Shown piece by piece: positions 50,151 to 58,823 of a stretch of 64,000 nt of DNA (position 1 is the stretch's first letter; each line of letters begins with the position of its first letter). Position numbers and translations under genes: made by a program. The notes beneath the pieces were generated by a model. It did no database searches, had not been told where the DNA came from, and was given only the letters and a program-made list of their open reading frames with translations. Origin of the DNA: Nocardioides iriomotensis (lineage in GTDB: Bacteria > Actinomycetota > Actinomycetes > Propionibacteriales > Nocardioidaceae); the NCBI RefSeq assembly GCF_004168035.1, contig NZ_SDPU01000032.1:186001-250000 (forward strand), given 5' to 3'.

Positions 50151-50996
50151 TCAGTCGCGGTCCAGGAAGTCGACCGCGCTCGCGGCGAACAGCGGCGACA
50201 GGAACACGTCGTAGTGCGTCGCGCCGGGGATGACCGCCAGCGCGTGCCCGCCCTTCGGCCGGCCCTCGCCCGTCCAGCCGCCGTCGCGCAGGCCGCCGTC
50301 GAGCAGCCCGAACACCTCGACGTAGTGGCTCGGCGGGGCCATGTCGGCGTCGCCGCACATGACGAGGGTCGGGACCTGGAGGCCGCGGACCTCGTCGGTG
50401 AGGTCGAACGGCACCGCCATCAGCGCGCCGATCTTGTCGAGCAGGCGCGGGAAGTCCTCGGGACGCGGGGCGACGCGCTGGTACAGCTCGTACATCGGGG
50501 TGCCCTTCATCATCTCCGCCGCGGCCCCGGTGACCTGGCCCTGCTGCGCGCGCATCTCGGCGTAGATGGCGTCGGTGCGGACGTGGGCCGAGCAGGTGAC
50601 GAGGCGGCGCACCTTGTCGGGGTGCCGGAGGGCGAGGTGGAAGGCCACCCCGCCGCCGAGGGAGTAGCCGACGACGTCGGCCTCGTCGTGGCCGAGGTGC
50701 GTGATCAGCGCGGCGATGTCGTCGGCCATCGCCTCGAGGGTGAGCGGACGGTCGACGTCGGCGGTGCGGCCGTGCGCCTGGAGGTCGGGGAGGATCACCT
50801 GGTGGCCGGCCGCGAAGACCGGGAGGACCGGGCCGAACATCTCGCCGGAGCCGAGCCCGCCGTGCAGCAGCACGAGCGGGCGGCCCTCGCCGTGCAGCTC
50901 GTAGTAGAGGCGGACGCCGTTGACGTCGGCGTACTCCCCGTTGCCGCTGGTGCTGCTGCTCCAGTCGCTGCCCTGCTCGCTCCGCTGCTCGCTCAT
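50151..50996 (-). CDS. Alpha/beta-fold hydrolase
   Basis: 281 residues. Oxyanion loop HGGLGSG (about 45-51), nucleophile elbow GYSLGGG (Ser about 112), acid near CGDADMAPP and His in PGATHYDVFL (about 262). Cytoplasmic; substrate unknown. The first 18 residues are Ser/Gln/Glu-rich low complexity. ATG 50996 has GGAG nine nt upstream. Confidence 0.9.
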   Translation of the reverse strand: MSEQRSEQGSDWSSSTSGNGEYADVNGVRLYYELHGEGRPLVLLHGGLGSGEMFGPVLPVFAAGHQVILPDLQAHGRTADVDRPLTLEAMADDIAALITHLGHDEADVVGYSLGGGVAFHLALRHPDKVRRLVTCSAHVRTDAIYAEMRAQQGQVTGAAAEMMKGTPMYELYQRVAPRPEDFPRLLDKIGALMAVPFDLTDEVRGLQVPTLVMCGDADMAPPSHYVEVFGLLDGGLRDGGWTGEGRPKGGHALAVIPGATHYDVFLSPLFAASAVDFLDRD

Positions 50997-51078
50997 CGCC
51001 CTGCTCCTCGCTCCGGTACGTCGGTGGCTTCACCCACTTCGACCGGGGGCGGCGCGAGAACTCATCGCGCCGCCGGGA

Positions 51079-52143
51079 TCAGCCGAGGCCGAGCGTGGCG
51101 CGGACCATGTTGTGGTCGGAGGGGATGGTGCCGTTGACCTGCCACGTGCTGGGGTCCCACTGGGTGACGACCTTGTACTCGCGCACCGGCAGCCGGTTGT
51201 CCGCCCAGATCCAGTCGATGTTGTTGCCGACGCGGAACTGCTCGTTCCAGTAGCCGAACGAGCGCACGTCACGCTGGAACTTGTTGGCGGTGTTCATCCA
51301 GGCGTTCACGGTGGTCGCGGCGCGGGGGTGGGCGATCCTGGTGACGCGGTACTGCTGGTTGAGCACGTCGCCGTAGCCGGCCTGCTTCATCCGCGGCAGG
51401 AAGCGCTTCGCCATCGGCGAGAACTTGTGGGTGTTGAAATCACCGGTGGCGACGACCGGCCGGCCCTTCTTCAGGTCGTTGATCTTCCTGATCATCTCGC
51501 GCCACTGCTTGGAGCGGACCTTGCCGTGCTTGGGGTCGAGGTGCGTGGTGGTGAAGAGGAACTCGGCGCCGTTGACGTTGGACCGCAGCACCGCCCAGGC
51601 CATGTGGGCGGGGCTGTCCTTGCCCACCTGCGCGGCGTACTTCAGCTTTCCCTGCTTGACGAGCGTGATCGTCTGCGTGTTGTAGAGGATCCGGTCGCTC
51701 TGCGAGGCGCCCCGGTTCTTCTTCTTGCAGTGGTGCTGCGTGCTCGGCCTCTTGCAGTTGAACGCGTAGCGGTTGGTCAGCGCGAACGTCCCGCCCGCCT
51801 TGTTCAGGCCGTTGCGCAGGTCGAGGAACTGGTTGCGCCCGTCGACCAGGCGCGAGGCGAACGCCTTGCTCGGGTTGACCTCCTGGACGCCGATGACGTC
51901 GACGCTCTCGCTGAGGATGTTCGCGATCACCATCCCCCGTCGCTCGCGCCAGGGGCGGATCTCACCGGCGGTCTGGTCCAGGCTGACGCTGCGGACGTTG
52001 TACGACGCCACCCGGAGGTCGACGGAGGCCTGACGAGCCTCGGCGGCGGCCGGCTCCCCCGCGGCCGGCGACGCCAGCAGGGCGGTGGGGACGAGAAGGG
52101 ACAGAGCGGTCAAGGACGTGACGATCAACCCGACGGTGCGCAT
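51079..52143 (-). CDS. Secreted endonuclease/exonuclease/phosphatase-family protein, copy A
   Basis: 354 residues. Signal peptide (about 1-27, ending in Ala-rich ASPAAGEPAAA), then an EEP fold: VASYNVRSVS, GVQEVNP (metal Glu), TTTHLDP, VVATGDFNTHK and SDHNMVRATLGL (final Asp-His). Acts outside the cell on nucleic acid, phospholipid or phosphate esters; substrate not known. About half to two thirds identical to the next gene, from which it is separated by 163 nt. A 7-bp inverted repeat (52173-52187) lies just upstream of the start. Confidence 0.88.
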   Translation of the reverse strand: MRTVGLIVTSLTALSLLVPTALLASPAAGEPAAAEARQASVDLRVASYNVRSVSLDQTAGEIRPWRERRGMVIANILSESVDVIGVQEVNPSKAFASRLVDGRNQFLDLRNGLNKAGGTFALTNRYAFNCKRPSTQHHCKKKNRGASQSDRILYNTQTITLVKQGKLKYAAQVGKDSPAHMAWAVLRSNVNGAEFLFTTTHLDPKHGKVRSKQWREMIRKINDLKKGRPVVATGDFNTHKFSPMAKRFLPRMKQAGYGDVLNQQYRVTRIAHPRAATTVNAWMNTANKFQRDVRSFGYWNEQFRVGNNIDWIWADNRLPVREYKVVTQWDPSTWQVNGTIPSDHNMVRATLGLG

Positions 52144-52172
52144 CGTGGCTCTTTCAGGACTAGAGGGCAATA

Positions 52173-52187
52173 GCGGGTAGTACCCGC
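52173..52187. promoter_or_regulatory. Short perfect dyad upstream of EEP copy A
   Basis: GCGGGTA-G-TACCCGC, 30 nt before the start at 52143 in an otherwise AT-rich leader. Too tight for a stable hairpin loop, so a protein-binding site is more likely. Confidence 0.35.
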
Positions 52188-52227
52188 CTTTTTACGTTAT
52201 GAACCACTCCATCCCGCGCAAACACGC

Positions 52228-52263
52228 GCGTCCCGCCCACCGGGAAATCGGTGGACGGGACGC
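52228..52263 (-). terminator. Terminator after EEP copy B
   Basis: 15-bp stem with one mismatch (52228-52242 with 52249-52263) and a 6-nt loop, 43 nt past the stop of the gene at 52307-53377. Confidence 0.65.
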
Positions 52264-52306
52264 ATGAGGTGGGTGCGTGGGCCGCTCGGCGGCGGCCGGC
52301 GCAGGC

Positions 52307-53377
52307 TCAGGGGAGCGTGAGCGTGGCGCGGACCATGTTGTGGTTGGAGGGGATGACGCCCGTGAGCTTCCAGGAGCTCGGGTCGTAGTTGACGACCGTC
52401 TTGTACTCCACGACCGGCAGCTCGTTGCTGGCGAAGATCCAGTCGATGCTGTTGCCGGCCCGGAACTGCTCGTTCCAGTAGCTGAAGTCGCGGACGTCGC
52501 GCTGCAGCTTGTTCACCGAGCTGATCCAGCCGTTGACCACGTTCCGCGCCCGCGGCTGGTCGATCTTGGTGACGTAGGGCTGCTGGTTGAGCACGTCTCC
52601 GTACCCGTTGGCCTTCATCGCGGGGATGAACCGGGCGCCCAGCGACGACATCTTGTGGGTGTTGAAGTCACCGGTGACGACCACGGGCAGCGTGCCCCTC
52701 AGGCTGTTCACCTTGGCGATCAGCTCGTCCCACTGCGCCGCCCGGACGCTCTCGTCCTTGGGCTCGAGGTGGGTGGTCACGAAGAGGAACTGGCTGCCGG
52801 TGGCGAGGCTGCTCAGCACCGCCCAGCCGAGGTGGGCGGGGCTGGTGCCGGACCGCTGCGCGCGGTACTGGTAGGCGCCCTGCGACACCATCGAGAGGGT
52901 GCGCTTGTTGTAGTAGATCCGGTCGCTGTGCGAGGAGCCGCGGTCCACCTTCACGCACTTGTACTGGGTGCGCGCCTTCTTGCAGTTGTAGGACTTGCTG
53001 TTGGTGAGGGCGTACCAGCCACCGTGGCTGTTGAGGCCCTTGAGCAGGTCCTGGAACTGCGTCTTGCCGGCCACCAGGCGCGACTTGTAGACCCGGCTCG
53101 GGTTGAGCTCCTGCACGCCGACCACGTCGACGCCCTCGCCGAGGATGTTCGCGACGACGGCGTCGCGCCGCTCCCGCCACGGCCGGAACTCGCCCTGGGC
53201 CTTGTCCAGGCTCACGTTGGTGACGTTGTACGACGCCACCCGGACGTCGACCGGCATCTTGGCCGCGGCGGCGGCCCGGTCGGCCGGCCCGACGGTCACG
53301 GTGAGCCCGGCGGCCACGGCGAGTGCCGCGACGGCGGCGACCCCGCGGGCAAGACGGTTCGTTCGACCCTTGAGCAT
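52307..53377 (-). CDS. Secreted endonuclease/exonuclease/phosphatase-family protein, copy B
   Basis: 356 residues, tandem paralogue of the downstream gene. Signal peptide about 1-38, then VASYNVTNVS, GVQELNPSRVY, TTHLEPK, VVVTGDFNTHK and SNHNMVRATLTLP. The final SDHNM of copy A is SNHNM here: the usual catalytic Asp is replaced by Asn, which may weaken or change activity. Two paired Cys (YNCKKARTQYKC) are shared with copy A. GGAGG nine nt before ATG 53377. Ends with its own terminator, so each copy can be separately regulated. Confidence 0.87.
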   Translation of the reverse strand: MLKGRTNRLARGVAAVAALAVAAGLTVTVGPADRAAAAAKMPVDVRVASYNVTNVSLDKAQGEFRPWRERRDAVVANILGEGVDVVGVQELNPSRVYKSRLVAGKTQFQDLLKGLNSHGGWYALTNSKSYNCKKARTQYKCVKVDRGSSHSDRIYYNKRTLSMVSQGAYQYRAQRSGTSPAHLGWAVLSSLATGSQFLFVTTHLEPKDESVRAAQWDELIAKVNSLRGTLPVVVTGDFNTHKMSSLGARFIPAMKANGYGDVLNQQPYVTKIDQPRARNVVNGWISSVNKLQRDVRDFSYWNEQFRAGNSIDWIFASNELPVVEYKTVVNYDPSSWKLTGVIPSNHNMVRATLTLP

Positions 53378-53506
53378 GCGTGCGTCCTCCCAGACGTTCG
53401 TCCGGGGCGTGCTTACGGCACAGCCCCGGCATTCCTCCCAAAAGGAGTTATCGGCAGGAAGCACGCAGAACTAAACGTGACGTTCGGCTCAAACGAGGCG
53501 TTCGGC

Positions 53507-53512
53507 TAGCGT
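53507..53512 (+). promoter_or_regulatory. Leaderless -10 element of the aminotransferase gene
   Basis: TAGCGT, 7 nt before the ATG at 53520. Two direct CGTTCGGCT repeats (53481-53489 and 53499-53507) lie just upstream and may bind a regulator. Confidence 0.45.
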
Positions 53513-53519
53513 CGGAGCC

Positions 53520-54629
53520 ATGCCTGCGATCCTCGAGCGCCACCTGTTCGGGCCCGGCCCGTCGAATCCCTATCCCGAGGCCACCTCGGCCCTCGCTCTG
53601 CCGCTGCTCGGCCACCTCGACCCGGAGTTCCTCCGGGTGATGGACGAGACCTGCGACCGGCTCCGCACGGTCTGGGGGACGGCGAACGCGCGCACGCTGC
53701 CGCTCAGCGCCACCGGCTCCGCCGGCATGGAGGCGGCCTTCGTCAACACCGTGACCGAGGGCGACGTCGTCGTGGTCGCGGTCAACGGGCTGTTCGGCCA
53801 GCGGATGTGCGACGTGGCGGGCCGCTGCGGCGCCGAGGTGATCGCCGTCGAGCACACCTGGGGCCAGCCCGTCGACGTCGACCGCGTGCTGTCCGCGCAC
53901 TCCTCGCCCAAGGTGATCGCCGCCGTCCACGCCGAGACCTCCACCGGCGCCCGGTCCGACATCGCCGCGCTGGGGGCGGGGAAGGGCGACGCCCTCCTGC
54001 TGACCGACGCGGTCACCTCGATCGGCGGCATCGAGCTCCGCGCGGACGACTGGGGCGTCGACGTCGGCTACGCCGGGACGCAGAAGTGCCTGGGCGTCGC
54101 CCCCGGCCTGGCGCCGTTCACGATCAACGACCGCGCCTTCGAGCGCCGGGTCGTCAAGCCGCGGTCCTGGTACCTCGACCTCGGCCTGCTCGGCGGGTAC
54201 GTCGGGGAGGCGAGCGGCTCGGGCGGCCGCACCTACCACCACACCGCGCCGACCGCGATGGTCGCGAGCCTGCACGCCGGGCTGGGCCGGATCCTCGACG
54301 AGGGGCTGGAGAACGTCTGGGCCCGCCACGAGGAGGCCGGCCGGCTGCTCCAGGACGGGCTCGTGGAGCGCGGACTCGAGCTGTTCGCCGCCGAGGGCGC
54401 GCGGCTGCCCGAGCTCACCACGGTGAAGGTGCCCGAGGGTGTCGACTCCGCCGAGGTGCGCAAGATCCTGCTGGAGCGGCACGGCGTCGAGATCGGCGCC
54501 GGCGCCGGGTCCTACGCCGCGACGGTCTGGCGGATCGGGCTCATGGGCCACAACGCCCGCCCGGACGCGGTGCTGCTGGTGCTGGCGGCTCTCGACGACG
54601 CGCTGGCCACGGTCGGCTGGAAGGCCTGA
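53520..54629 (+). CDS. Class V aminotransferase (alanine-glyoxylate type)
   Basis: 369-residue PLP enzyme. PLP lysine in YAGTQKCLG (about 189), DAVTSIGGIE for the cofactor Asp (about 162), N-terminal FGPGPSNPYPE typical of alanine-glyoxylate/serine-pyruvate aminotransferases. Likely moves an amino group from alanine or serine to glyoxylate or pyruvate. Followed 5 nt later by an S33 peptidase gene, suggesting an operon for peptide or amino-acid use. Confidence 0.9.
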   Translation: MPAILERHLFGPGPSNPYPEATSALALPLLGHLDPEFLRVMDETCDRLRTVWGTANARTLPLSATGSAGMEAAFVNTVTEGDVVVVAVNGLFGQRMCDVAGRCGAEVIAVEHTWGQPVDVDRVLSAHSSPKVIAAVHAETSTGARSDIAALGAGKGDALLLTDAVTSIGGIELRADDWGVDVGYAGTQKCLGVAPGLAPFTINDRAFERRVVKPRSWYLDLGLLGGYVGEASGSGGRTYHHTAPTAMVASLHAGLGRILDEGLENVWARHEEAGRLLQDGLVERGLELFAAEGARLPELTTVKVPEGVDSAEVRKILLERHGVEIGAGAGSYAATVWRIGLMGHNARPDAVLLVLAALDDALATVGWKA

Positions 54630-54634
54630 CGCCG

Positions 54635-55888
54635 GTGTCGCTGCGCTCGGAGACGCTGCACGCCGCGGGACTGCTGCTCGTCGAGCACGAGCTCGACGTC
54701 CCGCTCGACCACGCCGACCCCGACGGGCCGACGATCACGGTCTTCGCCCGCGAGGTCGCCGACCCCGGTCCCGGCGGCCGCGACCGGCCGTTCCTGGTCT
54801 ACCTCCAGGGCGGCCCGGGGTCGGAGGCACCGCGGCCGACCCGGCTGCCCACGAGCCCGGCCTGGCTCGACCGGGCGCTGCGCGACTACCGGGTGCTGAT
54901 GCTCGACCAGCGCGGCACCGGACGCTCGTCCCCCATCGGTTCGCTGCCCGGGCTCACGCCCGCCGAGCAGGCGGGGTACCTCGTGCACTTCCGTGCCGAC
55001 TCGATCGTCCGCGACTGCGAGGCGGTCCGCGAGGCCCTCGGGGTCGACACCTGGAGCGTGCTCGGCCAGTCGTTCGGCGGCTTCTGCACGCTGACCTACC
55101 TGTCGCTCGCGCCGGGGTCGCTGCGCGAGGCGTTCTTCACCGGCGGCGTGCCGCCGGTCGGGCGGCCGGTCGACGAGGTCTACGCGACGACGTACGCCAC
55201 CATGCGCGAGCGCAACCGCCGCTACCACGCGACCTACCCCGGCGACCGGCGGCGGCTCCGCGCGGTCCTCGACCGCGCCGCGGCCGGGGACCTGGTGCTT
55301 CCCACCGGCGACGTCATCACGCCGCGGTGGTTCCGCCAGGTGGGCAACATGCTCGGGATGAGCGACGGCGCCGCCCGGCTGCACTACCTGCTGGAGCTCG
55401 ACCCCGACAGCCCGGCGTTCCTGCACGACCTGACCGGCGCGCTGCCCTTCCACGGCCGCAACCCGTTGTACGTCGTGATCCACGAGGCCTGCTACGCCGA
55501 CGGGCAGGCGACCCGCTGGTCGGCGCAGCGGACGATGCCCGACGACTTCCACGAGGACGACACGCTGCTCACCGGCGAGCACGTCTTCCCCTGGTGCTTC
55601 GAGGACGTCGGCGAGCTCCGCCCGCTGCGCGAGGCGGCCGACCTGCTCGCCGAGCACGAGTGGCCGCGGCTCTACGACCCCGAGGTGCTGGCCTCCGTCG
55701 ACGTGCCGGCCGCCGCCGCGGTCTACGCCGAGGACCCCTACGTCCACCTCGACTACTCGCTCGAGACCGCCGAGCTGGTGCCGACGCTGCGACCGTGGGT
55801 CACCAACGAGTACGAGCACAACGGCCTGCGCGTCGACGGGGAGCGGGTGCTCGACCGGCTGATCGGGATGGCCCGCGGGCAGGTGTGA
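54635..55888 (+). CDS. S33-family prolyl aminopeptidase-like alpha/beta hydrolase
   Basis: 417 residues. GGPGSEAPRP oxyanion-loop motif (family S33 form), DQRGTGRSSP, nucleophile GQSFGGFCTL (Ser about 148) and a large lid (RERNRRYHATYPGDRRRL). Expected to remove N-terminal proline or similar residues from peptides. GTG start at 54635 gives a short N-terminus leading into the conserved VEHELDVPLDH. Near the C-terminus, HNGLRVDGERVLDRL carries the His. Confidence 0.88.
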   Translation: MSLRSETLHAAGLLLVEHELDVPLDHADPDGPTITVFAREVADPGPGGRDRPFLVYLQGGPGSEAPRPTRLPTSPAWLDRALRDYRVLMLDQRGTGRSSPIGSLPGLTPAEQAGYLVHFRADSIVRDCEAVREALGVDTWSVLGQSFGGFCTLTYLSLAPGSLREAFFTGGVPPVGRPVDEVYATTYATMRERNRRYHATYPGDRRRLRAVLDRAAAGDLVLPTGDVITPRWFRQVGNMLGMSDGAARLHYLLELDPDSPAFLHDLTGALPFHGRNPLYVVIHEACYADGQATRWSAQRTMPDDFHEDDTLLTGEHVFPWCFEDVGELRPLREAADLLAEHEWPRLYDPEVLASVDVPAAAAVYAEDPYVHLDYSLETAELVPTLRPWVTNEYEHNGLRVDGERVLDRLIGMARGQV

Positions 55889-55908
55889 ACCGCCGCGGGG
55901 GCGCCGGC

Positions 55909-56829
55909 TCAGTCGATGTCGAAAACGAACAGGGCGTGGTCGAGCGGGTCACCCGGCGCGCGGAGGTCGTAGCCGTCGGACACCCACAGCCGGCCCTTCA
56001 CCAGCTCGACGGCCCGGGCATCGAGCACGCCCCAGGGCGACAGGTCGAACGACCAGCCCGGGACGATGCTGCGGCTCGCCCAGTCGATCAGGCTCACCGT
56101 CGCCGGGTAGCGGGCGACCAGGAGACCGGCCCCGTCGCGGGTGAACGTCATGCCCATCGCCCCGGTCAGGCCCGGGACGGCGACCGGTGAGCCCACCTTG
56201 TTGTGCTTGTACCGGTAGGACCAGATCGTCCGGTCGAGCCCGACGTACAGCTCCTTGTCGGCCGGGTTCCACGCCGCGGCGGTGAAGTCGCTGCCGACCG
56301 GGAGGGACTGGTAGGAGTCGAGCCGGAGCTTGCCGCGCTTCCGGTCCAGCCGGAACACCGCCGGCTTCGCGTTCGGTGAGGAGCTGCCGGAGAACACGAA
56401 GAGCTGGTCCTTCTTGCGGTCGTAGGCGACGGCCTCCAGGTCGCCCACCCGGCTCTGGCCGGCGTGGTGGCGGCCGCCCTTCTTCCGCACGCCGGCCAGG
56501 TCGTCGTGGTTGAGGGTGCGCCGCAGGTGCCCGGTGCGGGTGTCGACCGCGAAGAGCTTCTTGCCGTCGTCGTCGACGATCCACAGCGTCCGGTCCCGGG
56601 GGACGTAGCCGGACCCCTCGTTGTCCAGCATGGACCGGTGACTGCCGGCGAACGGAGACGTCCGCACGACCTTCGCCAGCTCCAGCACGGGGGACGACGT
56701 GGCGGGAATCGCCCGGACCGGGGCGCTCGGTGCCAGCAGGGCGGTGACCAGGATCGCGACGGCGGCCGCACCGGCCCGGAGGGCGCGGCCCCGGCGGCGG
56801 CGCTCAGCCGTCCTGCTCGACAGCCACAT
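55909..56829 (-). CDS. Secreted beta-propeller-like protein, unknown function
   Basis: 306 residues. Signal peptide or N-terminal anchor at about 18-40 (ALRAGAAAVAILVTALLAPS). The mature protein has strand-rich repeats like WIVDDDGKKLFAVDTRTGHLRRT, LFVFSGSSS and LWVSDGYDLRAPGDPLDH, suggesting an esterase-like or SdiA-regulated-type propeller. No catalytic motif is recognised. It shares 26 bp with a short gene upstream. Confidence 0.75.
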   Translation of the reverse strand: MWLSSRTAERRRRGRALRAGAAAVAILVTALLAPSAPVRAIPATSSPVLELAKVVRTSPFAGSHRSMLDNEGSGYVPRDRTLWIVDDDGKKLFAVDTRTGHLRRTLNHDDLAGVRKKGGRHHAGQSRVGDLEAVAYDRKKDQLFVFSGSSSPNAKPAVFRLDRKRGKLRLDSYQSLPVGSDFTAAAWNPADKELYVGLDRTIWSYRYKHNKVGSPVAVPGLTGAMGMTFTRDGAGLLVARYPATVSLIDWASRSIVPGWSFDLSPWGVLDARAVELVKGRLWVSDGYDLRAPGDPLDHALFVFDID

Positions 56830-56956
56830 CGCGGATGTCCCGATCCATCAGCGGGTGCGGGCCCACCACCCGCGTCGGTCGGACGTGCAGGGAGACCCCG
56901 CGTGGCGCGTGGTTCGGTCCGGCGGCCAGGCCGGCGGACAGGGCGTGGGGAAGCAT
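56804..56956 (-). CDS. Possible 50-residue small protein with a strong ribosome site
   Basis: Starts MLPHALSAGLAAGPNHAPRG and ends MDRDIRDVAVEQDG. GAGGAGACT stands 5 nt before the ATG, better than most large genes here, and about 86 percent of its codons end in G or C, as expected for coding sequence. Its stop lies 26 bp inside the secreted-protein gene, so it could couple translation of that gene. No family or motif recognised; a leader peptide role is possible. Confidence 0.5.
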   Translation of the reverse strand: MLPHALSAGLAAGPNHAPRGVSLHVRPTRVVGPHPLMDRDIRDVAVEQDG

Positions 56957-57041
56957 CGCAGTCTCCTCGGGTGGGGGCTCCCGGACCTCCACCGTCTCCC
57001 GAGGTCGCCGCGGTGCCCATGACCCCACGGGGCCATTTCGG

Positions 57042-57599
57042 CTACCGCCCGTCCGGTACTCCCAGCCCGCGGAGCGCCATCGTCGCCAGCAGCGCGTGCA
57101 TCCGCCGCTCGGGGAGCACGGCGCTGTGCGGGGTCGAGTTGATCAGGCCGAACGTCGCGTGCGCCCGCGCCCGCGCCTCCGCGCGACCGAGGCCCGGCTC
57201 GGCCTCCCGCATGCGGCTCACCCAGAGGTCGACGTACCGCCGCTGGAGCGAGCGCACCCGCTCTCGCGCCGCCTCGGGCAGCGAGTCCCAGTCGCGGTCC
57301 TGCACGACGATCAGCGGCTTGTTGTGCAGGGCGAACTCGACGTGCCAGTCCACCAGCGCGGCCAGCGCACGCTGCGGGTCGTCCTCGTCCCGGGAGCGCG
57401 CGCGTCCGACGCGCAGCAGCTCCTCGCTGATGCTGACCAGCATCTCGGCGAGCATCGCGTCCTTGGACGGGAAGTGCTTGTACAGCGCCGGGCCGGAGAT
57501 CCCGCACGCCGCGCCCAGGTCGGCGACGGAGACGCCGTGGAAGCCGCGGCGGGCGAACAGCTCGGCCGCGGTCGCCAGGATCTCGTCGCGACGGCCCAC
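57042..57599 (-). CDS. TetR-family regulator, likely of leucine catabolism
   Basis: 185 residues. HTH HGVSVADLGAACGISGPALYKHFPSK (about 21-46), then a helical ligand domain. GTG start at 57599. It is divergent from the methyltransferase and the mccBA-hmgL operon. Its upstream dyad shares the 11-mer GAGGTTAACGG with the mccB promoter, so it probably represses both itself and the operon, with an acyl-CoA as ligand (inference). Confidence 0.88.
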   Translation of the reverse strand: MGRRDEILATAAELFARRGFHGVSVADLGAACGISGPALYKHFPSKDAMLAEMLVSISEELLRVGRARSRDEDDPQRALAALVDWHVEFALHNKPLIVVQDRDWDSLPEAARERVRSLQRRYVDLWVSRMREAEPGLGRAEARARAHATFGLINSTPHSAVLPERRMHALLATMALRGLGVPDGR

Positions 57600-57607
57600 G
57601 CCGCTGA

Positions 57608-57625
57608 GGTTAACGGACGTTCACC
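57608..57625. promoter_or_regulatory. Candidate TetR operator at its own gene
   Basis: GGTTAACG-GA-CGTTCACC, an 8-2-8 dyad with one mismatch, 8 nt before the tetR start. Confidence 0.6.
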
Positions 57626-57705
57626 CGCCGGCCGTGCCATTGACCGCCGGTCGAACCCGCTCGGACGATCGAGGCACCACCAGACACCAAGGACAGGGAG
57701 CACCG

Positions 57706-58770
57706 ATGCAGGCAGAGGAGCTGGCCGAGCGCGTCTTCGCGTCGGTCCTCGGCGCGTTCGAGACCGTGAGCATCCACCTCGGCGACCAGCTCGGGGTCTA
57801 CCGGTACCTGCACGACCACGGCGCGGCCGGCGAGGCCGAGGTCGCGGAGGCGTGCGGGATGGCGCCGCGCTACGCCCGGGAGTGGCTGGAGCAGCAGACC
57901 GTGGCCGGGATCCTCGAGGTGGACGACCCGGCCCTGCCGGCGGAGGAGCGGCGCTACACCCTGCCGGCCGACCACGCCCCGGTGCTCGTCGACCGTGACC
58001 ACCTGCTGCACAGCGCGCCCTTCGCCCGCCTCTTCACCGCCTGCGCCGTGCAGGTCCCGGCGCTGACCGAGGCCTACCGCACCGGCGGCGGGGTCGGCTG
58101 GAGCACGTACGGCGAGCTCATGCGGACCGCCCAGGCGGACGCCAACCGTCCGCTCTTCCTGGGGCCGCTCGGCAGCGAGCTGCTACCGGCGCTGCCCGAC
58201 GTGCATGCCCGGCTCAGCGACGGCGGCTCGGTCGCCGACCTCGGCTGCGGCGAGGGCTGGTCGTCCATCGGGATCGCCCGCGCCTACCCCGACGCCCGCG
58301 TCGACGGCTACGACATCGACCCGGACTCGGTCGAGGCGGCCCGGCGCAACGCCGGCGGGGCCGGTGTGGACGGCCGGGTCACGTTCACGCTCGTGGACGG
58401 CGCGGCGGTCGAGCCCGAGACCCCCTATGACCTGGTCACCCTCTTCGAGTGCGTGCACGACATGCCCGACCCGGTCAGCGTGCTCGCGGGCGCCCGGCGG
58501 CTCGTCGCCGCCGACGGCACGGTGCTGGTGATGGACGAGAAGGTCGCCGAGGAGTTCCCCGGCGCCGGCGACGAGATCGAGCGGATCATGTACGGCTACT
58601 CGCTGCTCGTCTGCCTGCCCGACGGCCTCTCCCACCCCGGCTCGGTCGGCACCGGCACCGTGATGCGGCCGTCCACCCTGGCGTCGTACGCCGTCGACGC
58701 CGGCTTCAGCGGGATCGAGGTGCTCCCGCTCGAGCACGACGTCTTCCGGTTCTACCGCCTGCGGCTCTGA
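57706..58770 (+). CDS. Class I SAM-dependent methyltransferase with an N-terminal winged helix
   Basis: 354 residues. N-terminal dimerisation/winged-helix domain (about 1-90; QLGVYRYLHDHGAAGEAEVAEACGM), then a Rossmann fold with VADLGCGEGWSSIGIARAYP (SAM motif I, about 175) and VDGYDIDPDSV. Similar to mycobacterial Rv2258c-type enzymes with unknown small-molecule substrate. ATG 57706 has GGGAG 5 nt upstream. It separates tetR from its probable operon. Confidence 0.88.
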   Translation: MQAEELAERVFASVLGAFETVSIHLGDQLGVYRYLHDHGAAGEAEVAEACGMAPRYAREWLEQQTVAGILEVDDPALPAEERRYTLPADHAPVLVDRDHLLHSAPFARLFTACAVQVPALTEAYRTGGGVGWSTYGELMRTAQADANRPLFLGPLGSELLPALPDVHARLSDGGSVADLGCGEGWSSIGIARAYPDARVDGYDIDPDSVEAARRNAGGAGVDGRVTFTLVDGAAVEPETPYDLVTLFECVHDMPDPVSVLAGARRLVAADGTVLVMDEKVAEEFPGAGDEIERIMYGYSLLVCLPDGLSHPGSVGTGTVMRPSTLASYAVDAGFSGIEVLPLEHDVFRFYRLRL

Positions 58771-58795
58771 CACCCGAGCCGTGCCGGTGGACGAC

Positions 58796-58819
58796 CGAGG
58801 TTAACGGTTGCTAACCTCG
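58796..58819. promoter_or_regulatory. TetR operator over the mccB promoter
   Basis: CGAGGTTA (58796-58803) and TAACCTCG (58812-58819) with 8 bp between; perfect arms. The right arm contains the leaderless -10 TAACCT. Confidence 0.7.
58812..58817 (+). promoter_or_regulatory. Leaderless -10 element of mccB
   Basis: TAACCT, 6 nt before the ATG at 58824, inside the operator dyad. Confidence 0.55.
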
Positions 58820-58823
58820 GCGC

